DNA from: Bradyrhizobium valentinum
GTDB lineage: Bacteria > Pseudomonadota > Alphaproteobacteria > Rhizobiales > Xanthobacteraceae
Length of the DNA stretch: 64,000 bases
Assembly: GCF_001440405.1 (NCBI RefSeq)
Contig: NZ_LLXX01000153.1
Coordinates: forward strand, 68,623 to 132,622
Direction: 5' to 3'
The position numbers and the translations under genes were made by a program. The notes beneath the pieces are model-generated. The model searched no databases, was not told where the DNA came from, and was given only the letters and a program-made list of their open reading frames with translations. This document shows positions 18,943 to 28,401 of this stretch, piece by piece. Position 1 is the stretch's first letter; the number at the start of each line of letters is the position of its first letter.

Positions 18943-20049
18943 CTACTCGACGGTCTCGACAATGTTGTTATGCCACCGGTATACGACGAAGCCGGGAGCT
19001 GCATTGTCTCCTTTGGTATCGAACCGGACCGGCCCGATTACTGTTTGGGTGGGCTGCGAACGAAGCGCAGCTGCTACTCGCGGCCCATCGAAGGTACCGG
19101 CCCGCTTGACTGCGTCCGCCCATGCCTGGACGGCGGCATAGGCGTAGAGCGTGTAGCCTCCCGCTGACATGTTGGAAGACTTGAGCCTAGCTACGGCGTC
19201 CGCCGCTTGAGCATTCTTGGTGGAGTCGGGCATGAAGGTGAACAGTGTGCCGTTTGCTGCTTCGCCCGCGATCGCCGAAAAGTCGCTGGTCATCAACGGA
19301 TCGTTCGCCATGATAGTGAGGCCTGCGCCTGCTTCTGCGGCTTGACGCACAATCAAGCCGATCTCGTTGTAATAGCCGCCGATATAGGCGATCTGGATTC
19401 CGTCTCTTTTCATTCTTGAGACCAGGGCCGTATAGTCCTTTTCGCCGGCCACATAGCTTTGCCGAATGACCTTTTCGCCCGCTTCCTGAAGGCGTGACTC
19501 AACGACGTCGGCAATGCCCTTGCCGGCGGTACTCTTGTCGTCAAGGACGGCAATCTTCTTGTTCGGATAATGTCGCAAGATGTATTCGGCCGCCACGAGT
19601 CCTTGTTGGTCGTCGCGGCCGCAGATCCGAAACACCGTCTTGAGACCACGCTCTGTTAGCTGAGGATTCGTTGAGCCAGGTGAAATCTGAATAAGTGCCG
19701 CTTCGGCGTAAACGTCGGAAGCGGGGATAGAGGAAGACGAACAAAAGTGGCCAACGACCAACTTGACTTGATCCATCGTCAGCCGATTGGCAACTGCGAC
19801 GGCCTGCTTGGGATCGCACGCGTCATCGGCGACGCTCAATATGACCTTGATACCGGGAAGTAGGCCCGAAGCATTTAACGCATCGACAGCCGCAGTAGCA
19901 CCGTCGCGCATCTGTACGCCAAGCGCAGCAGTGCTTCCGGTCATCGGGCCGACCACGGCGATATTAACGTCGGCAGCTGGCGCGGTCGAAGCCAAAGCAA
20001 AAGAGAGGAATGCTGCACTTGCAGCTGCAGTGATTCGAGAAATTGGCAC
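18943..20049 (-). CDS. Branched-chain amino acid-type ABC substrate-binding protein (LivK-like)
   Basis: 368 residues with a Sec signal peptide (AAASAAFLSFALASTAPAAD). The mature start VNIAVVGPMTGSTAALGVQM, the VADDACDPKQAVAVANRL segment and VVGHFCSSSSIPAS are typical of LivJ/LivK-like periplasmic receptors. It would capture an amino acid or related ligand for an ABC importer, but no permease or ATPase gene is nearby, so it is an orphan receptor here. Frame and length are normal. Ligand unknown. Confidence 0.82.
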   Translation of the reverse strand: MPISRITAAASAAFLSFALASTAPAADVNIAVVGPMTGSTAALGVQMRDGATAAVDALNASGLLPGIKVILSVADDACDPKQAVAVANRLTMDQVKLVVGHFCSSSSIPASDVYAEAALIQISPGSTNPQLTERGLKTVFRICGRDDQQGLVAAEYILRHYPNKKIAVLDDKSTAGKGIADVVESRLQEAGEKVIRQSYVAGEKDYTALVSRMKRDGIQIAYIGGYYNEIGLIVRQAAEAGAGLTIMANDPLMTSDFSAIAGEAANGTLFTFMPDSTKNAQAADAVARLKSSNMSAGGYTLYAYAAVQAWADAVKRAGTFDGPRVAAALRSQPTQTVIGPVRFDTKGDNAAPGFVVYRWHNNIVETVE

Positions 20050-20653
20050 TTAGAGCTCCGGATGTTCGCTTGAGTTTGCTAACAGCTTGCCGTTCCTGCC
20101 CATGCGAGGGCATCGCTTGGTTACGAGATAACGCCAGCTTTGGATGCCTCAAGGCAGCGCGTAAGCCGCGGCTGGCCGATGCCTCCGGACCTGCCGTGGC
20201 AGAGCGAAACAACCGTTGCGGTCCCGCTATAGGAAAGATGTGGCGATAAGCAGTGAGATACACGCCGAACGCTGGCAATCTCGGCATTTCATCACGTCCG
20301 ACGCGCTCCTGACGCTGCAGTCGATCGAACACAGCAAACGGTTCGCATGTCCATCCCCGCGGCGGCGTTACGTATATGGAGTCTGCGGGTTCGTCGCCGG
20401 TATTCCATACTTTGTGAGGACCGGCGCCTGAGACGTCACACACCGAACTCGGACCGAGCTCCCGTTCCTGTCCGGCAACAGCGACGTGAATACATCCCGC
20501 CCTGATCTCTAGTTGGTCGTCCTGTTTTAGCTGCAAGTATGGCGGCGGCGGCACCCCATCCGGCGTATAGAGCACTTTGACAATCAGCTCCTTGCGGAAG
20601 TGCTCGAGCCTTCTGACCGTCTCGTGGGGCGTGAGCCTAACAGCTTGAGACAT
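19964..20653 (-). CDS. Cupin-domain protein, probably damaged at the 3' end
   Basis: The first ~120 residues form a plausible cupin: QLKQDDQLEIRAGCIHVAVA, GAGPHKVWNTGDEPADSIYV. Such small beta-barrels bind metals or sugars. From about residue 140 the sequence is Ser/Arg-rich and overlaps the start of the LivK-like gene by 86 bp in another frame, so the original stop was probably lost by a frameshift. Same strand as LivK and probably its former operon partner. Confidence 0.5.
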   Translation of the reverse strand: MSQAVRLTPHETVRRLEHFRKELIVKVLYTPDGVPPPPYLQLKQDDQLEIRAGCIHVAVAGQERELGPSSVCDVSGAGPHKVWNTGDEPADSIYVTPPRGWTCEPFAVFDRLQRQERVGRDEMPRLPAFGVYLTAYRHIFPIAGPQRLFRSATAGPEASASRGLRAALRHPKLALSRNQAMPSHGQERQAVSKLKRTSGALSANFSNHCSCKCSIPLFCFGFDRASCRR

Positions 20654-21306
20654 TCGTAATCCTTAACTTAACCTTTGGAGCAGCAACCGACGTGCCAACG
20701 ACATGATGTCGAGTCGAATTGGGTTGCAGCGAAGCAAGATCCGCGAAGTTTGCGATCCTTATCCGTGAGTGAGAGATAGATAAATCCGTCTTGTTCGGTT
20801 GGTCGGACAAAGCCTCTCCTTGCGAGAAGCGCGACTACGTCGTAACGAACGCTGCGTCAGCATCCAGCACACCCGCGATCACCCCGACCGGCACGGCTCG
20901 CTCTGATCAAGCACTTGCAAGGCCACCAAGATCATCCACTGCGTCCCGAATGCCGAAGCTCTTGCCCAGAAACTCTGAACGTACTGCAGGCCATGCGATC
21001 CTCCCGGCTAGGCGGAGTTGTCCCTAGGTCGTATTGCCAGGGACCGTGGCCACCTACATTAGATCGTACAATCTGACGCCACGTACGATTCAATCCCTTC
21101 GGTGGCTCGTCTCATAAATGTGTCCAAAGTCATGTCTCGATGAAGGAGCGACGCTGCAAAACTTAGAGAAGAGCGCCACGAGTCCTTAACCATCTGACGC
21201 AAACCACAACCGGCGCGTCCCTAGCGCTAAAAAACTCATATCATTCTCATCTAGATGGATAACACAGCAGGTGTGCACGCATTATGCGCGGCAGGTTCAG
21301 CGCAGT
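20654..21306 (-). other. Gene-poor stretch with one orphan MerR-type promoter
   Basis: No convincing gene was found on either strand. The only structured element is a MerR-type promoter at about 21,057-21,092, listed separately. A tiny minus frame with a good ribosome site (GGGAGG before an ATG near 20,995) encodes only 20 residues. Confidence 0.4.
21055..21092 (-). promoter_or_regulatory. Orphan NolA/MerR-type promoter copy (third)
   Basis: On the minus strand TTGAAT, 19 bases, then TACGAT, with the central GTACGTGGCGTCAGATTG resembling the nolA promoter core. The overlong 19-bp spacer is the mark of MerR-regulated promoters. It points towards 20,700, where no clear gene is seen. Confidence 0.45.
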
Positions 21307-22014
21307 TCATCCGCTCAAGGCGGCAAGTGCGAGGTCGAGATATTGCATTAGGCAGGGATCCCAGCCAGCCATACTGCGTGGCGCGCTCAATCGCGCAAGA
21401 ACTTTCAGTATCATTGAAACGCTCGAATCAGCTCCTGCGATTTCTGTGATCAGCAAGCGCGCTTTAAGCGCCACAGCATTTGCCCGTTGGCTGCAGGGAT
21501 GCTCGCCCCGATCAACACAATCGCGCAGCTCGTCGCGGATCTTCCGCCACTGCTCCTCTCGATCTGAGTCCATGACGCATGTGCATGGGAGCGGCTGAGG
21601 GCGTTCTTCCTCAACCCGCGACATTGCATCCAGAGTGGCAGGTAGCTCATCTACACTGACGTGCAATTCACTATCCGTCGTCATGTTGCGCAAACGATTT
21701 CGCAAGAGGGTTGCACGCGCGACTTGAAGTTCAATTCTCCCCAAATGATTGCGCAATAGGTCAGTAAGCGAGGTTCTGCCCTCTATCGCTCTACGGATCT
21801 CGTGAAGCGAGAAGTCAAGCTCACGTAGCGCTCGGATTTGATGTACCCGTTTGAGGCCTTCGTGGTCGTACATGCGGTGACCGCCGTCGGTGCGCTCCGA
21901 CGCACTTAATAAGCCGGTGTGCTCATAATGATGCAGAGTGCGTACCGTTACCCCGGTCGCCTCTGCAAGCTCGCCAATGCGCCATCGACGCCTTCGTGGT
22001 GTAGGTTTTGTCAT
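21307..22014 (-). CDS. nolA: NolA, MerR-family nodulation regulator
   Basis: 235 residues. The N-terminal winged helix is clearly MerR: RRWRIGELAEATGVTVRTLH, then YEHTGLLSASERTDGGHRMYD. A coiled linker and a C-terminal effector region follow. NolA of soybean bradyrhizobia controls genotype-specific nodulation and activates nodD2. Published work describes several forms made from alternative starts, and later Met codons here (for example in NMTTDSELHV) would allow that. It has its own MerR-type promoter 20 bases upstream, so autoregulation is likely. Downstream on the minus strand of nodD2, as in Bradyrhizobium. Confidence 0.9.
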   Translation of the reverse strand: MTKPTPRRRRWRIGELAEATGVTVRTLHHYEHTGLLSASERTDGGHRMYDHEGLKRVHQIRALRELDFSLHEIRRAIEGRTSLTDLLRNHLGRIELQVARATLLRNRLRNMTTDSELHVSVDELPATLDAMSRVEEERPQPLPCTCVMDSDREEQWRKIRDELRDCVDRGEHPCSQRANAVALKARLLITEIAGADSSVSMILKVLARLSAPRSMAGWDPCLMQYLDLALAALSG

Positions 22015-22029
22015 GGTTCTCTAATTTCA

Positions 22030-22061
22030 AGCCTACAACCTGACGTCGCGTGAGATTCAAG
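22030..22061 (-). promoter_or_regulatory. nolA promoter with MerR-type operator
   Basis: On the minus strand: -35 TTGAAT (22060-22055), a 19-bp spacer, -10 TAGGCT (22035-22030). The core CTGACGTCGCGTGAG resembles MerR/TipAL-class operators. The 19-bp spacing is what MerR activators untwist. Confidence 0.65.
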
Positions 22062-22159
22062 CTATTTCAACGGTCTACCTGAAAACGGTTTCGTTTCAGG
22101 CGCCAGCTAGGCGGCTCTTCTGGCGCCAGCAAGGTTGCTGTCCACAGAGAGTCGCCTGA

Positions 22160-22372
22160 TCAAGCGGCAGAAGCAATGGCGCCCATCAAGTTCATCAGGG
22201 ACGCCAAGTGGCCCTCACCGGCTGCTGCACGTTCCAGAACAAGCGTGGCGATTGCCGTTCGATTTTCAGGAGTTCGCATCGAAGCCGGTAACGCCGCGAC
22301 TGCTTCATCAAAAAGCCTTCCCAAGACCGAGAGGTCTTCCGGATCGTAGACACCACTGTATTGCTGCAACAT
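22160..22372 (-). CDS. Conserved-looking small hypothetical protein (70 aa)
   Basis: A compact frame starting MLQQYSGVYDPEDLSVLGRL, then FDEAVAALP and LERAAAGEGHLA. The composition is that of a small helical cytosolic protein, and I have the impression of similar small proteins in other Bradyrhizobium genomes, though I cannot search. It lies between nolA and nodD2. A degraded similar end (GATCAAGCGGCAAATCAAG, 25,136) occurs between nodD2 and nodD1, consistent with duplication. Function unknown. Confidence 0.5.
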   Translation of the reverse strand: MLQQYSGVYDPEDLSVLGRLFDEAVAALPASMRTPENRTAIATLVLERAAAGEGHLASLMNLMGAIASAA

Positions 22373-23589
22373 TCGGCTCCGTGATTAACGCTAAGGCGGC
22401 CGCACGTGGCTAAGACGTTTGGCCAAAAGAAGACAGACCGCCGGCGTACAGCGACGAAGGTGCGGTATACGTTGAAGTGATGCTGTTGCGCAACACAGTC
22501 GCGCTTTGCTTCCTCTCAAGGCCGCGCAGGCGATATCGACTAACTTTTCTCGGAACTGCGAGCACCGCAGTGCCTATGTCCAGCCGAACTCGCAGGCCGA
22601 AGAAGAGGATTCTCACATTCGTTGCGCCGCTATTCTGAGCCATGGCTGCAAGAAAGCGACGAGCCGATACGAGCAACGATCGGCAGCCAATGCTGATCCA
22701 ACAACGATAGTCCAGAAGTTTCTCAGCTTGGGTCCCGCTGCCTCAATATCTATCGCAAAGTGGTGGCCGCTCTTTGATCCCGTTCACAACCGATCGGACC
22801 ACGGTAGATGAGACTTGGCGCGAAGGGGTAAGTGATCGGGCTATCCGACATGCTCGCCCGCGCCTGGTATACAAAATGACAGACACGCAGACGGGCAATG
22901 CCTTCCAAACTAGTCGATGCCAGTGCGCTGAGCGCATCTGGGCCGATTCGCTAGTCCCACCCTCCAGGCAAATGTCGAGTTCTGCTGTTATCAGCGCGCT
23001 TGCGAGTTCGTTGCGCAATTTGGGTTGCCAGTAGCGCGTGCTTGCCTTCGCAGATCAGTCCTGCAACCACTTCGATTTGCAGATGATGCGCTGCTTGAGG
23101 TGGATAGGGGTCGGTCCGAGGGGCCAGGCGCCCTTTGAATGTCATGAGCTCCGAAGAGACGAAGGTCGAGCGAGAAGAAGATATCGGAGCTGACCATGCC
23201 AGAACTGCCGCGGACGATGTGTAGGAAATGTCGTTGATCGCGTAAGTCGTTGCATGTCGCGCTCCGCCTCTGCTGTCGACTGGATCGCTATCCTCTCGAG
23301 CGAGCCCAACCGCTGGCTTGAGACCGTTGCTGGTGTGGCAGGTTCGATAGCCATTTGCAACGGGCCACTGATCTTCAACGCCGCAAATTGTCGCTAACGA
23401 GCTCGAGCGAGAATGGCGTCAAGCCGAGAGGAGCCTAATATCAGACTCGCGAGAGACAGCTGAACTATGGGTGCAGATATGACGGACGTAGGACGCTTTT
23501 GCGCATCCGGGCTTACGATGAATGAGGGTCGGTTCTCACGAAGGATTGGGGGTAACCGGATTGATGCGAAGAGGAGGTGAGAAGACGCT
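22373..23589. other. Non-coding or fully degraded stretch between nolA and nodD2
   Basis: Several short frames exist on both strands but none shows family motifs, a good ribosome site or sensible composition. I see nothing supportable here. Confidence 0.5.
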
Positions 23590-24543
23590 TTAACTGAATT
23601 TAGGGGCGCCTGGATCTTTCGTGGTCCCAGGCGAAGGACTCATGCGGGACGCCTCTTCTAACAATATCTGCCGCATCCAGATGCTTGCCGGATCACTATT
23701 GTGAAAAGCGGGCCATTGGACGGCCTCGGTAAACGCGGGAAGTGACCGCGTAAGTTCGACGATCTGCAGAGGCATCGCGTTTTCGAAATGCTTAACCAGC
23801 CTTGAGGGCATCATACCTATGCGGCCAGTGTCCAATAGTACCGGCGGGATCATGTTAAAGCTCTGCACGACGACCTCGATGCGTCTCTTGAGGCCGTGCT
23901 TGAGTAAGAACCATTCTTCAATGGAGGGCTTTCGCGTAAGCCCAAACTTGACCGCAACGTGTCCCATGGACATGTATCTCTCGAATGTAAGCTGCGCTGG
24001 TAGCTGCTTGTTCGTGCGGCATCCGACGCATACGAGGCTCTCCTCGAACAATGTCGCCTTAGGGTGTGCACTCGACATGAACAATTCCGGCAAGATAAGA
24101 AAATCGACTTCACCGCGCCGGAGAAGCTCATCGGTCGCATCGGCGAGTGGCAGCAATTCGAAACTGACGGCGGGAGCTTCCCGTGCGACACGGTCCACGA
24201 CCTTTCGAAAAAATACGATTGTCATGAAATCGGACAGGAGGATCCGGAAGCGGCGATCCGATGTGGCAGGGTTGAACACATCCTGGGATATAATGGAGAG
24301 CTGGATGTGCAGCAGAGCCTTGCGAATAGGGGCGGCGAGCCCTTCGGCACGCGGTGTTGGGACAAGTTCCCGGCCTCTCATCGTAAATAGTTCGTCGCGG
24401 AAATAGGCGCGTAGCCGTTCGACGGCGGCGCTCATGGCTGGCTGGCTCAGCTTGATGCTGCGTGCCGCCGCGGTGAGGTTACGCTCGGTCATCAGAGCAT
24501 CAAGCGCAACAAGAAGATTTAGATCAAGGCCCTTAAAAGGCAT
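23590..24543 (-). CDS. nodD2: NodD2, LysR-family nodulation regulator
   Basis: 317 residues from the ATG at 24543 ([20 protein letters not shown]), the conserved NodD start; the frame runs open to 24795 but that extension is not NodD-like. The LysR helix-turn-helix is [20 protein letters not shown]. NodD proteins bind nod boxes and respond to host flavonoids; in B. japonicum-type strains NodD2 acts mainly as a repressor under NolA and quorum control. It is very similar to NodD1 at 25,347-26,291. Which copy is D1 or D2 is assigned by position: this one is next to nolA. Confidence 0.9.
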   Translation of the reverse strand: MPFKGLDLNLLVALDALMTERNLTAAARSIKLSQPAMSAAVERLRAYFRDELFTMRGRELVPTPRAEGLAAPIRKALLHIQLSIISQDVFNPATSDRRFRILLSDFMTIVFFRKVVDRVAREAPAVSFELLPLADATDELLRRGEVDFLILPELFMSSAHPKATLFEESLVCVGCRTNKQLPAQLTFERYMSMGHVAVKFGLTRKPSIEEWFLLKHGLKRRIEVVVQSFNMIPPVLLDTGRIGMMPSRLVKHFENAMPLQIVELTRSLPAFTEAVQWPAFHNSDPASIWMRQILLEEASRMSPSPGTTKDPGAPKFS

Positions 24544-24814
24544 ATCTTCTCCCGTTGAAAGCCTTTGCGTCGTAAACATTGAGCAACAACGGTTACTTCT
24601 ATGAAGGTCCCAGTCGCCCCCGCCCGAGCTAGGCTCGTTTTGGGATACCGCGCGATCGGACAGAAGGCTCTCGTACTCGGTCGCAAGCATGTTGGTTGCG
24701 CAACGGAGCATGCGAGCGGGCGTGGAAGTCGCCCGCGGTCTTGAAGTAGGGCCTTTGGTGCGCTCAGCAATCGCTCGCAGCACCACACCGATCACTATGA
24801 ACCGTTGATAGTAG

Positions 24815-24945
24815 GGCGCAGTTGCGCACCATTACGCCAATAGCGCCGCAGATGCGCTATCGACGCCCCCGCGTGCCTTAGCGTTGGTCTTCGTTTCTAA
24901 GCCTACAACCTGACGCGGTGTGCGATTCAAGCAATTTCATTTGTG
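24815..24945 (-). pseudogene. Decayed nolA 5' fragment with retained promoter
   Basis: The plus-strand run ATGCGCTATCGACGCCCCCG to AAGCCTACAACCTGACG repeats the nolA start region (GCCATCGACGCCTTCGTGG to AAGCCTACAACCTGACG) with many changes. On the minus strand the promoter is intact: TTGAAT, 19 bases, TAGGCT at about 24,930-24,905. The nolA body is missing. It is the relic of a second nolA between nodD1 and nodD2. Confidence 0.6.
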
Positions 24946-25346
24946 TAGCTGAACTCATTTCATCCGACAAAATGCATCTCTCGCATTATCTGAGCCGCGT
25001 CGCCGACACCGGTGCCAAATGCAACCCGCCGCAATCGCGGAAAGCCATTCCGCTGCGCTCTCTGCCTAGTTTCAAGAACATCTTGCGGCGGGCCTGCCAG
25101 GTGGCGGGCGCGAGAAGCAAGATCAAATAGCTACTTGATCAAGCGGCAAATCAAGTGCGCCATTCGGGCGTGCTGCGGCGGACATCGAGTTGCAGGGGTT
25201 CTTCTGCATGTAGAATATGGCGTACGTGCCTCTTGCAGTGCGGGCCTCTGAGACATTGCGGCACAACGACATCGGCCCGAGCGACCACATCCTGAAGCAT
25301 CTGGATTGATGTCGAGAGCAGGTGTTAAGACGCCTTGAGTAAAAAC

Positions 25347-26291
25347 CTAGCAGCGCCTGCGATTTCTGGGGGTCTCGCGCGGAGAAGCCATGCGGGATGC
25401 CTCCTGCAATATTATCCGCCGCATCCAAATGCTTGCCGGATCAGTATTGTGGAGGGCGGGCCATTGGATGGCCTCGGTGAATGCGGGAAGTGGAAGTGGA
25501 GTTTCGACGATCAGCAGCGGCATTGTCTTTGCAAAATGCTGGGCCAACCTTGAGGGCATCGTCGCTATACGCTCAGTCTCCGATAGCATCGGCGGGATCA
25601 TGGTAAAGCCCTGCACAACGACCTCGATGCGCCTCTTAAGACCGTGCTCAAGCAAGAACCATTCCTCAATATTGGGCCTCAGCGCCTGCCCGAACTTCGC
25701 TGCAACATGTCCCATTGATATGTATTTGTCGAACGAGAGCTGCCGTGACAGCTGCTTGTTCGTGCGGCAGCCTACGCACACGAGTGTCTCCTCGAACAGT
25801 GTCGCTTTAGGATGCGCGCTCGACATGAACAATTCCGGCATGACAAGAAAGTCGACTTCGCCGCGCCGCAGAAGCTCTTCGGGCTCATCGACAAAAGGCA
25901 GAAATTCGAACCGGACGGCGGGAGCTTCCTGCGCGACACGGTCGACGATCTTTCGAAAAAAAATGACTGTCATGAAATCGGAAAGGAGAATCCTGAAGCG
26001 GCGATCCGATTTGGCTGGGTTGAACGTGTCGTGGGAAATAATGGAGAGCTGAATGTGCACCAGAGTCTCGCGAATCGGCGCGGCGAGTCGTTCCGCTCGT
26101 GGTGTTGGGACAAGCTCCCGGCCCCTCATCGTAAATAGTTCATCGCGGAAATAGGCGCGTAGCCGGGCGACTGCCGCACTCATAGCCGGCTGGCTCAGGT
26201 TGATGCTGCGTGCCGCCGCGGTGAGATTACGCTCGGTCATCAGAGCATCGAGCGCGACGAGAAGATTTAGATCAAGGCCTTTGAAGCGCAT
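25347..26291 (-). CDS. nodD1: NodD1, LysR-family flavonoid-responsive activator
   Basis: 314 residues starting [43 protein letters not shown]. It is divergent from the nod operon, with its start codon 10 bases from the nod box, the standard position for the main flavonoid-dependent activator. The sequence is close to NodD2 over nearly the whole length, differing mainly at the C-terminus ([12 protein letters not shown] here), so the two are recent paralogues. The frame is intact. Confidence 0.92.
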   Translation of the reverse strand: MRFKGLDLNLLVALDALMTERNLTAAARSINLSQPAMSAAVARLRAYFRDELFTMRGRELVPTPRAERLAAPIRETLVHIQLSIISHDTFNPAKSDRRFRILLSDFMTVIFFRKIVDRVAQEAPAVRFEFLPFVDEPEELLRRGEVDFLVMPELFMSSAHPKATLFEETLVCVGCRTNKQLSRQLSFDKYISMGHVAAKFGQALRPNIEEWFLLEHGLKRRIEVVVQGFTMIPPMLSETERIATMPSRLAQHFAKTMPLLIVETPLPLPAFTEAIQWPALHNTDPASIWMRRIILQEASRMASPRETPRNRRRC

Positions 26292-26301
26292 AGCGTGGAG
26301 T

Positions 26302-26349
26302 TATCCATCCTTTGGATGAGTTCAATAAAAACAATCGATTTTACCAATT
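26302..26349 (+). promoter_or_regulatory. nod box upstream of nodY-nodABC
   Basis: Matches the ~47-bp nod box closely: an ATCCATCCTTTGGATG dyad, then AAAACAATCGATTTTACCAA. It is the NodD binding site and places the divergent nodD1 and the nod operon under NodD control. I saw no other match of this quality in the window. Confidence 0.92.
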
Positions 26350-26357
26350 GTGCCGAA

Positions 26358-27100
26358 TGGCGGATAGCAAAGCCGTCGGTCGGGACAAACAAAAAATTCA
26401 GGCATATCAGGAATGCTTACCAGTCTTTGCCCTGGCTCCGCGAAAAAAGTCTCAGCTGCACCCCGAGCGCCGATCGAAGCGCATGCCCATTGGAGCCAGA
26501 TTTGTCAACGCGTTGTACAAACTGCATCGCAGTGTCTTGACGCGACAGGCGTGCCGCAGGTCGCGTCGGTGCTCACTACCGGTAAACGTTCGTATAGCTT
26601 CTCGAAGCATTTCTATATTGGGCGTTTACCTCTGTAGAATTGATCCAGCCCTCCACTTCGCTCTAACGTCGCAACCAATCAGGAGCTGCCGATTGCAGGC
26701 GCCAAATGCCTTTGCGACCCGGCCAAATGTATCCCGTGTCCATAGCAGTCAAATCGTGCGGAAAATGCAGGAGTTAGATCTGGTGCGAATGGCACATGCG
26801 CTCGACGTAATCTCCGTCGTGGATAACGATGCATCGGTCCGTGAAGCGCTGACAGGCGTACTCTGTTTGACAGGCGACAATCCCGACCCTTTCCAGTGCG
26901 CAGATGAGTTGTTGAAATCCAGCCGTCCTCTCAGCACGTCCTGCTTGATAGCGGATGTTCAGTGGCCCGGAGTGGCCGGGCTCGAGCTATGCCAGACCAG
27001 CGTTTCCCATTCCCCGGTGGAGCCATTCATCGATAGTGAACTGCTCGCGTGCACCAAGTACATCGTCAAATGCCAGACGGTGCATGGGAGACAATCATGA
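26358..27100 (+). CDS. nodY: NodY/NodK-position protein with a partial response-regulator receiver domain
   Basis: Lies between the nod box and nodA, where bradyrhizobia carry nodY or nodK. I take the ATG at 26358 ([17 protein letters not shown]); an upstream TTG at 26312 falls inside the nod box and cannot be in the transcript start region. 247 residues; the stop overlaps the nodA start (ATGA). The N-terminal half is basic and unfamiliar. The C-terminal part ([20 protein letters not shown], then [16 protein letters not shown]) reads like the first two thirds of a FixJ/NodW-type receiver, including the phospho-acceptor Asp in IADVQ. It lacks the last beta-alpha units. NodY function is unknown. 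Confidence 0.7.
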
Positions 27101-27729
27101 ATATTGTCGTATCAAGCTCTACGGCAGATATCTCCATGCGCTCTCCGGTGCGGTGGAGAGTGGCCTGGGAAAATGAACTGCGCCTCGCCGACCATATCGA
27201 ACTCTCCGACTTCTTCCGAAAGACCTATGGTCCCACCGGGGCATTCAATGCCAAACCATTCGAAGGCCATCGAAGTTGGGCCGGCGCGAGACCTGAGCTC
27301 CGTGTAATCGGCTACGACGCACGCGGCGTAGCGGCTCATATCGGCGCGCTACGCCGCTTCATCAAGGTCGGAGACGTCGATCTACTAGTGGCCGAGCTAG
27401 GATTGTACGGGGTACGTCCGGATCTTGAAGGACTCGGAATCACCCACTCAATGCGCGTGATGTATCCAGTACTGCAGAAGCTTGGCGTTCCATTCGGTTT
27501 CGGTACGGTTCGGCATGCGCTGAAGGAACACCTTACAAGGTTGCTGGCCCGCCGCGGACTGGCGACCATTATCTCTGGGGTTAGCGTGCGGTCCACCCTT
27601 CCGGATGTGTATCTGAAGTTATCGCCCACGCGCGTTGAGGACGTGCTTGTCCTGGTTCTGCCGATTGGACGGCCGATCAGCGAGTGGCCGACCGGTACGG
27701 TGATTGATCGGAACGGGCCAGAGCTATGA
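27097..27729 (+). CDS. nodA: NodA, N-acyltransferase of Nod factor synthesis
   Basis: 210 residues from the ATG at 27097 ([20 protein letters not shown]), the size of known NodA proteins; a start at 27049 would add 16 residues not seen in the family. NodA attaches a fatty acid to the free amino group at the non-reducing end of the chitin oligosaccharide made by NodC and NodB, in the cytosol. It overlaps nodY upstream and nodB downstream by 4 bp each. Intact and typical. Confidence 0.95.
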   Translation: MNIVVSSSTADISMRSPVRWRVAWENELRLADHIELSDFFRKTYGPTGAFNAKPFEGHRSWAGARPELRVIGYDARGVAAHIGALRRFIKVGDVDLLVAELGLYGVRPDLEGLGITHSMRVMYPVLQKLGVPFGFGTVRHALKEHLTRLLARRGLATIISGVSVRSTLPDVYLKLSPTRVEDVLVLVLPIGRPISEWPTGTVIDRNGPEL

Positions 27730-28385
27730 CATACCTCGACCGCTTATGCGAAGCGCGCAGCGAGTACGCTGACCGCACGGAAAGTCGCGGCGTCTATCTG
27801 ACGTTTGACGACGGTCCCGATCCACTCTGCACGCCGGATGTCTTGGATGTGCTCGCGGAACACCGAGTGCCCGCAACGTTCTTCGTCATCGGCGCGTACG
27901 CGGCGGACCAGCCGAAACTAATCCGACGAATGATCGCAGAAGGGCACGAGGTCGCAAACCACACGATGACGCATCCGGACCTGTCCAGATGCAAACTCAC
28001 GGAAGTGCAGTATGAAATACTAACCGCGAGCAGGGTCATCAAAATGGCCTGCCCCCAGGCCGCTCTGCGGCATATGCGGGCACCTTATGGTATGTGGAGC
28101 GAAGAGGTGCTCACTACGTCGGCGAGGGCTGGATTGGCCGCCCTGCACTGGTCGGTAGATCCGCGAGACTGGTCTCGTCCCGGTGTTAACGCGATTGTCG
28201 ACGCTGTGCTGGCCTCTGTCCGCCCGGGTGCAATCGTGCTCTTACACGATGGATGTCCTCCCGAGGAGTTGGGACGGGCCACTCATGCTCGTGTGCGCGA
28301 CCAGACCGTCTTGGCACTTTCGCGCCTGATTCCAGCATTGCATGGCCGCGGGTTCTCAATCCGCTCGCTTCCTCAACCTCACTGA
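27726..28385 (+). CDS. nodB: NodB, chitooligosaccharide deacetylase
   Basis: 219 residues. The polysaccharide deacetylase (CE4) domain has the metal and catalytic motif LTFDDGPDP near residue 26, the metal-binding [10 protein letters not shown] (H-x3-H type), RAPYG and a late LLHDG. NodB removes the acetyl group from the non-reducing GlcNAc so that NodA can acylate it. It overlaps nodA by ATGA. Intact. Confidence 0.95.
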   Translation: MTYLDRLCEARSEYADRTESRGVYLTFDDGPDPLCTPDVLDVLAEHRVPATFFVIGAYAADQPKLIRRMIAEGHEVANHTMTHPDLSRCKLTEVQYEILTASRVIKMACPQAALRHMRAPYGMWSEEVLTTSARAGLAALHWSVDPRDWSRPGVNAIVDAVLASVRPGAIVLLHDGCPPEELGRATHARVRDQTVLALSRLIPALHGRGFSIRSLPQPH

Positions 28386-28401
28386 ACAAATAGACACACC
28401 A

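Noticed and set aside
20053-20095. Sigma-54-like element upstream of the LivK-type gene
   Set aside because: GG and GC are spaced correctly on the minus strand (GGCAAGCTGTTAGC), but both halves deviate and no TGT-N10-ACA was found.
22951-23145. Minus frame with a weak NUDIX-like stretch (EVVAGLICEGKHALLA)
   Set aside because: The Nudix box glutamates are absent and the frame ends at once; too weak to call.
24544-24795. N-terminal extension of nodD2
   Set aside because: NodD proteins begin at [11 protein letters not shown]. The extra 84 residues have no family match and NodD1 lacks them.
26312-26357. TTG start for the nodY frame at 26312
   Set aside because: It falls inside the nod box, which is a regulatory site upstream of the transcript start. 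The ATG at 26358 is preferred.
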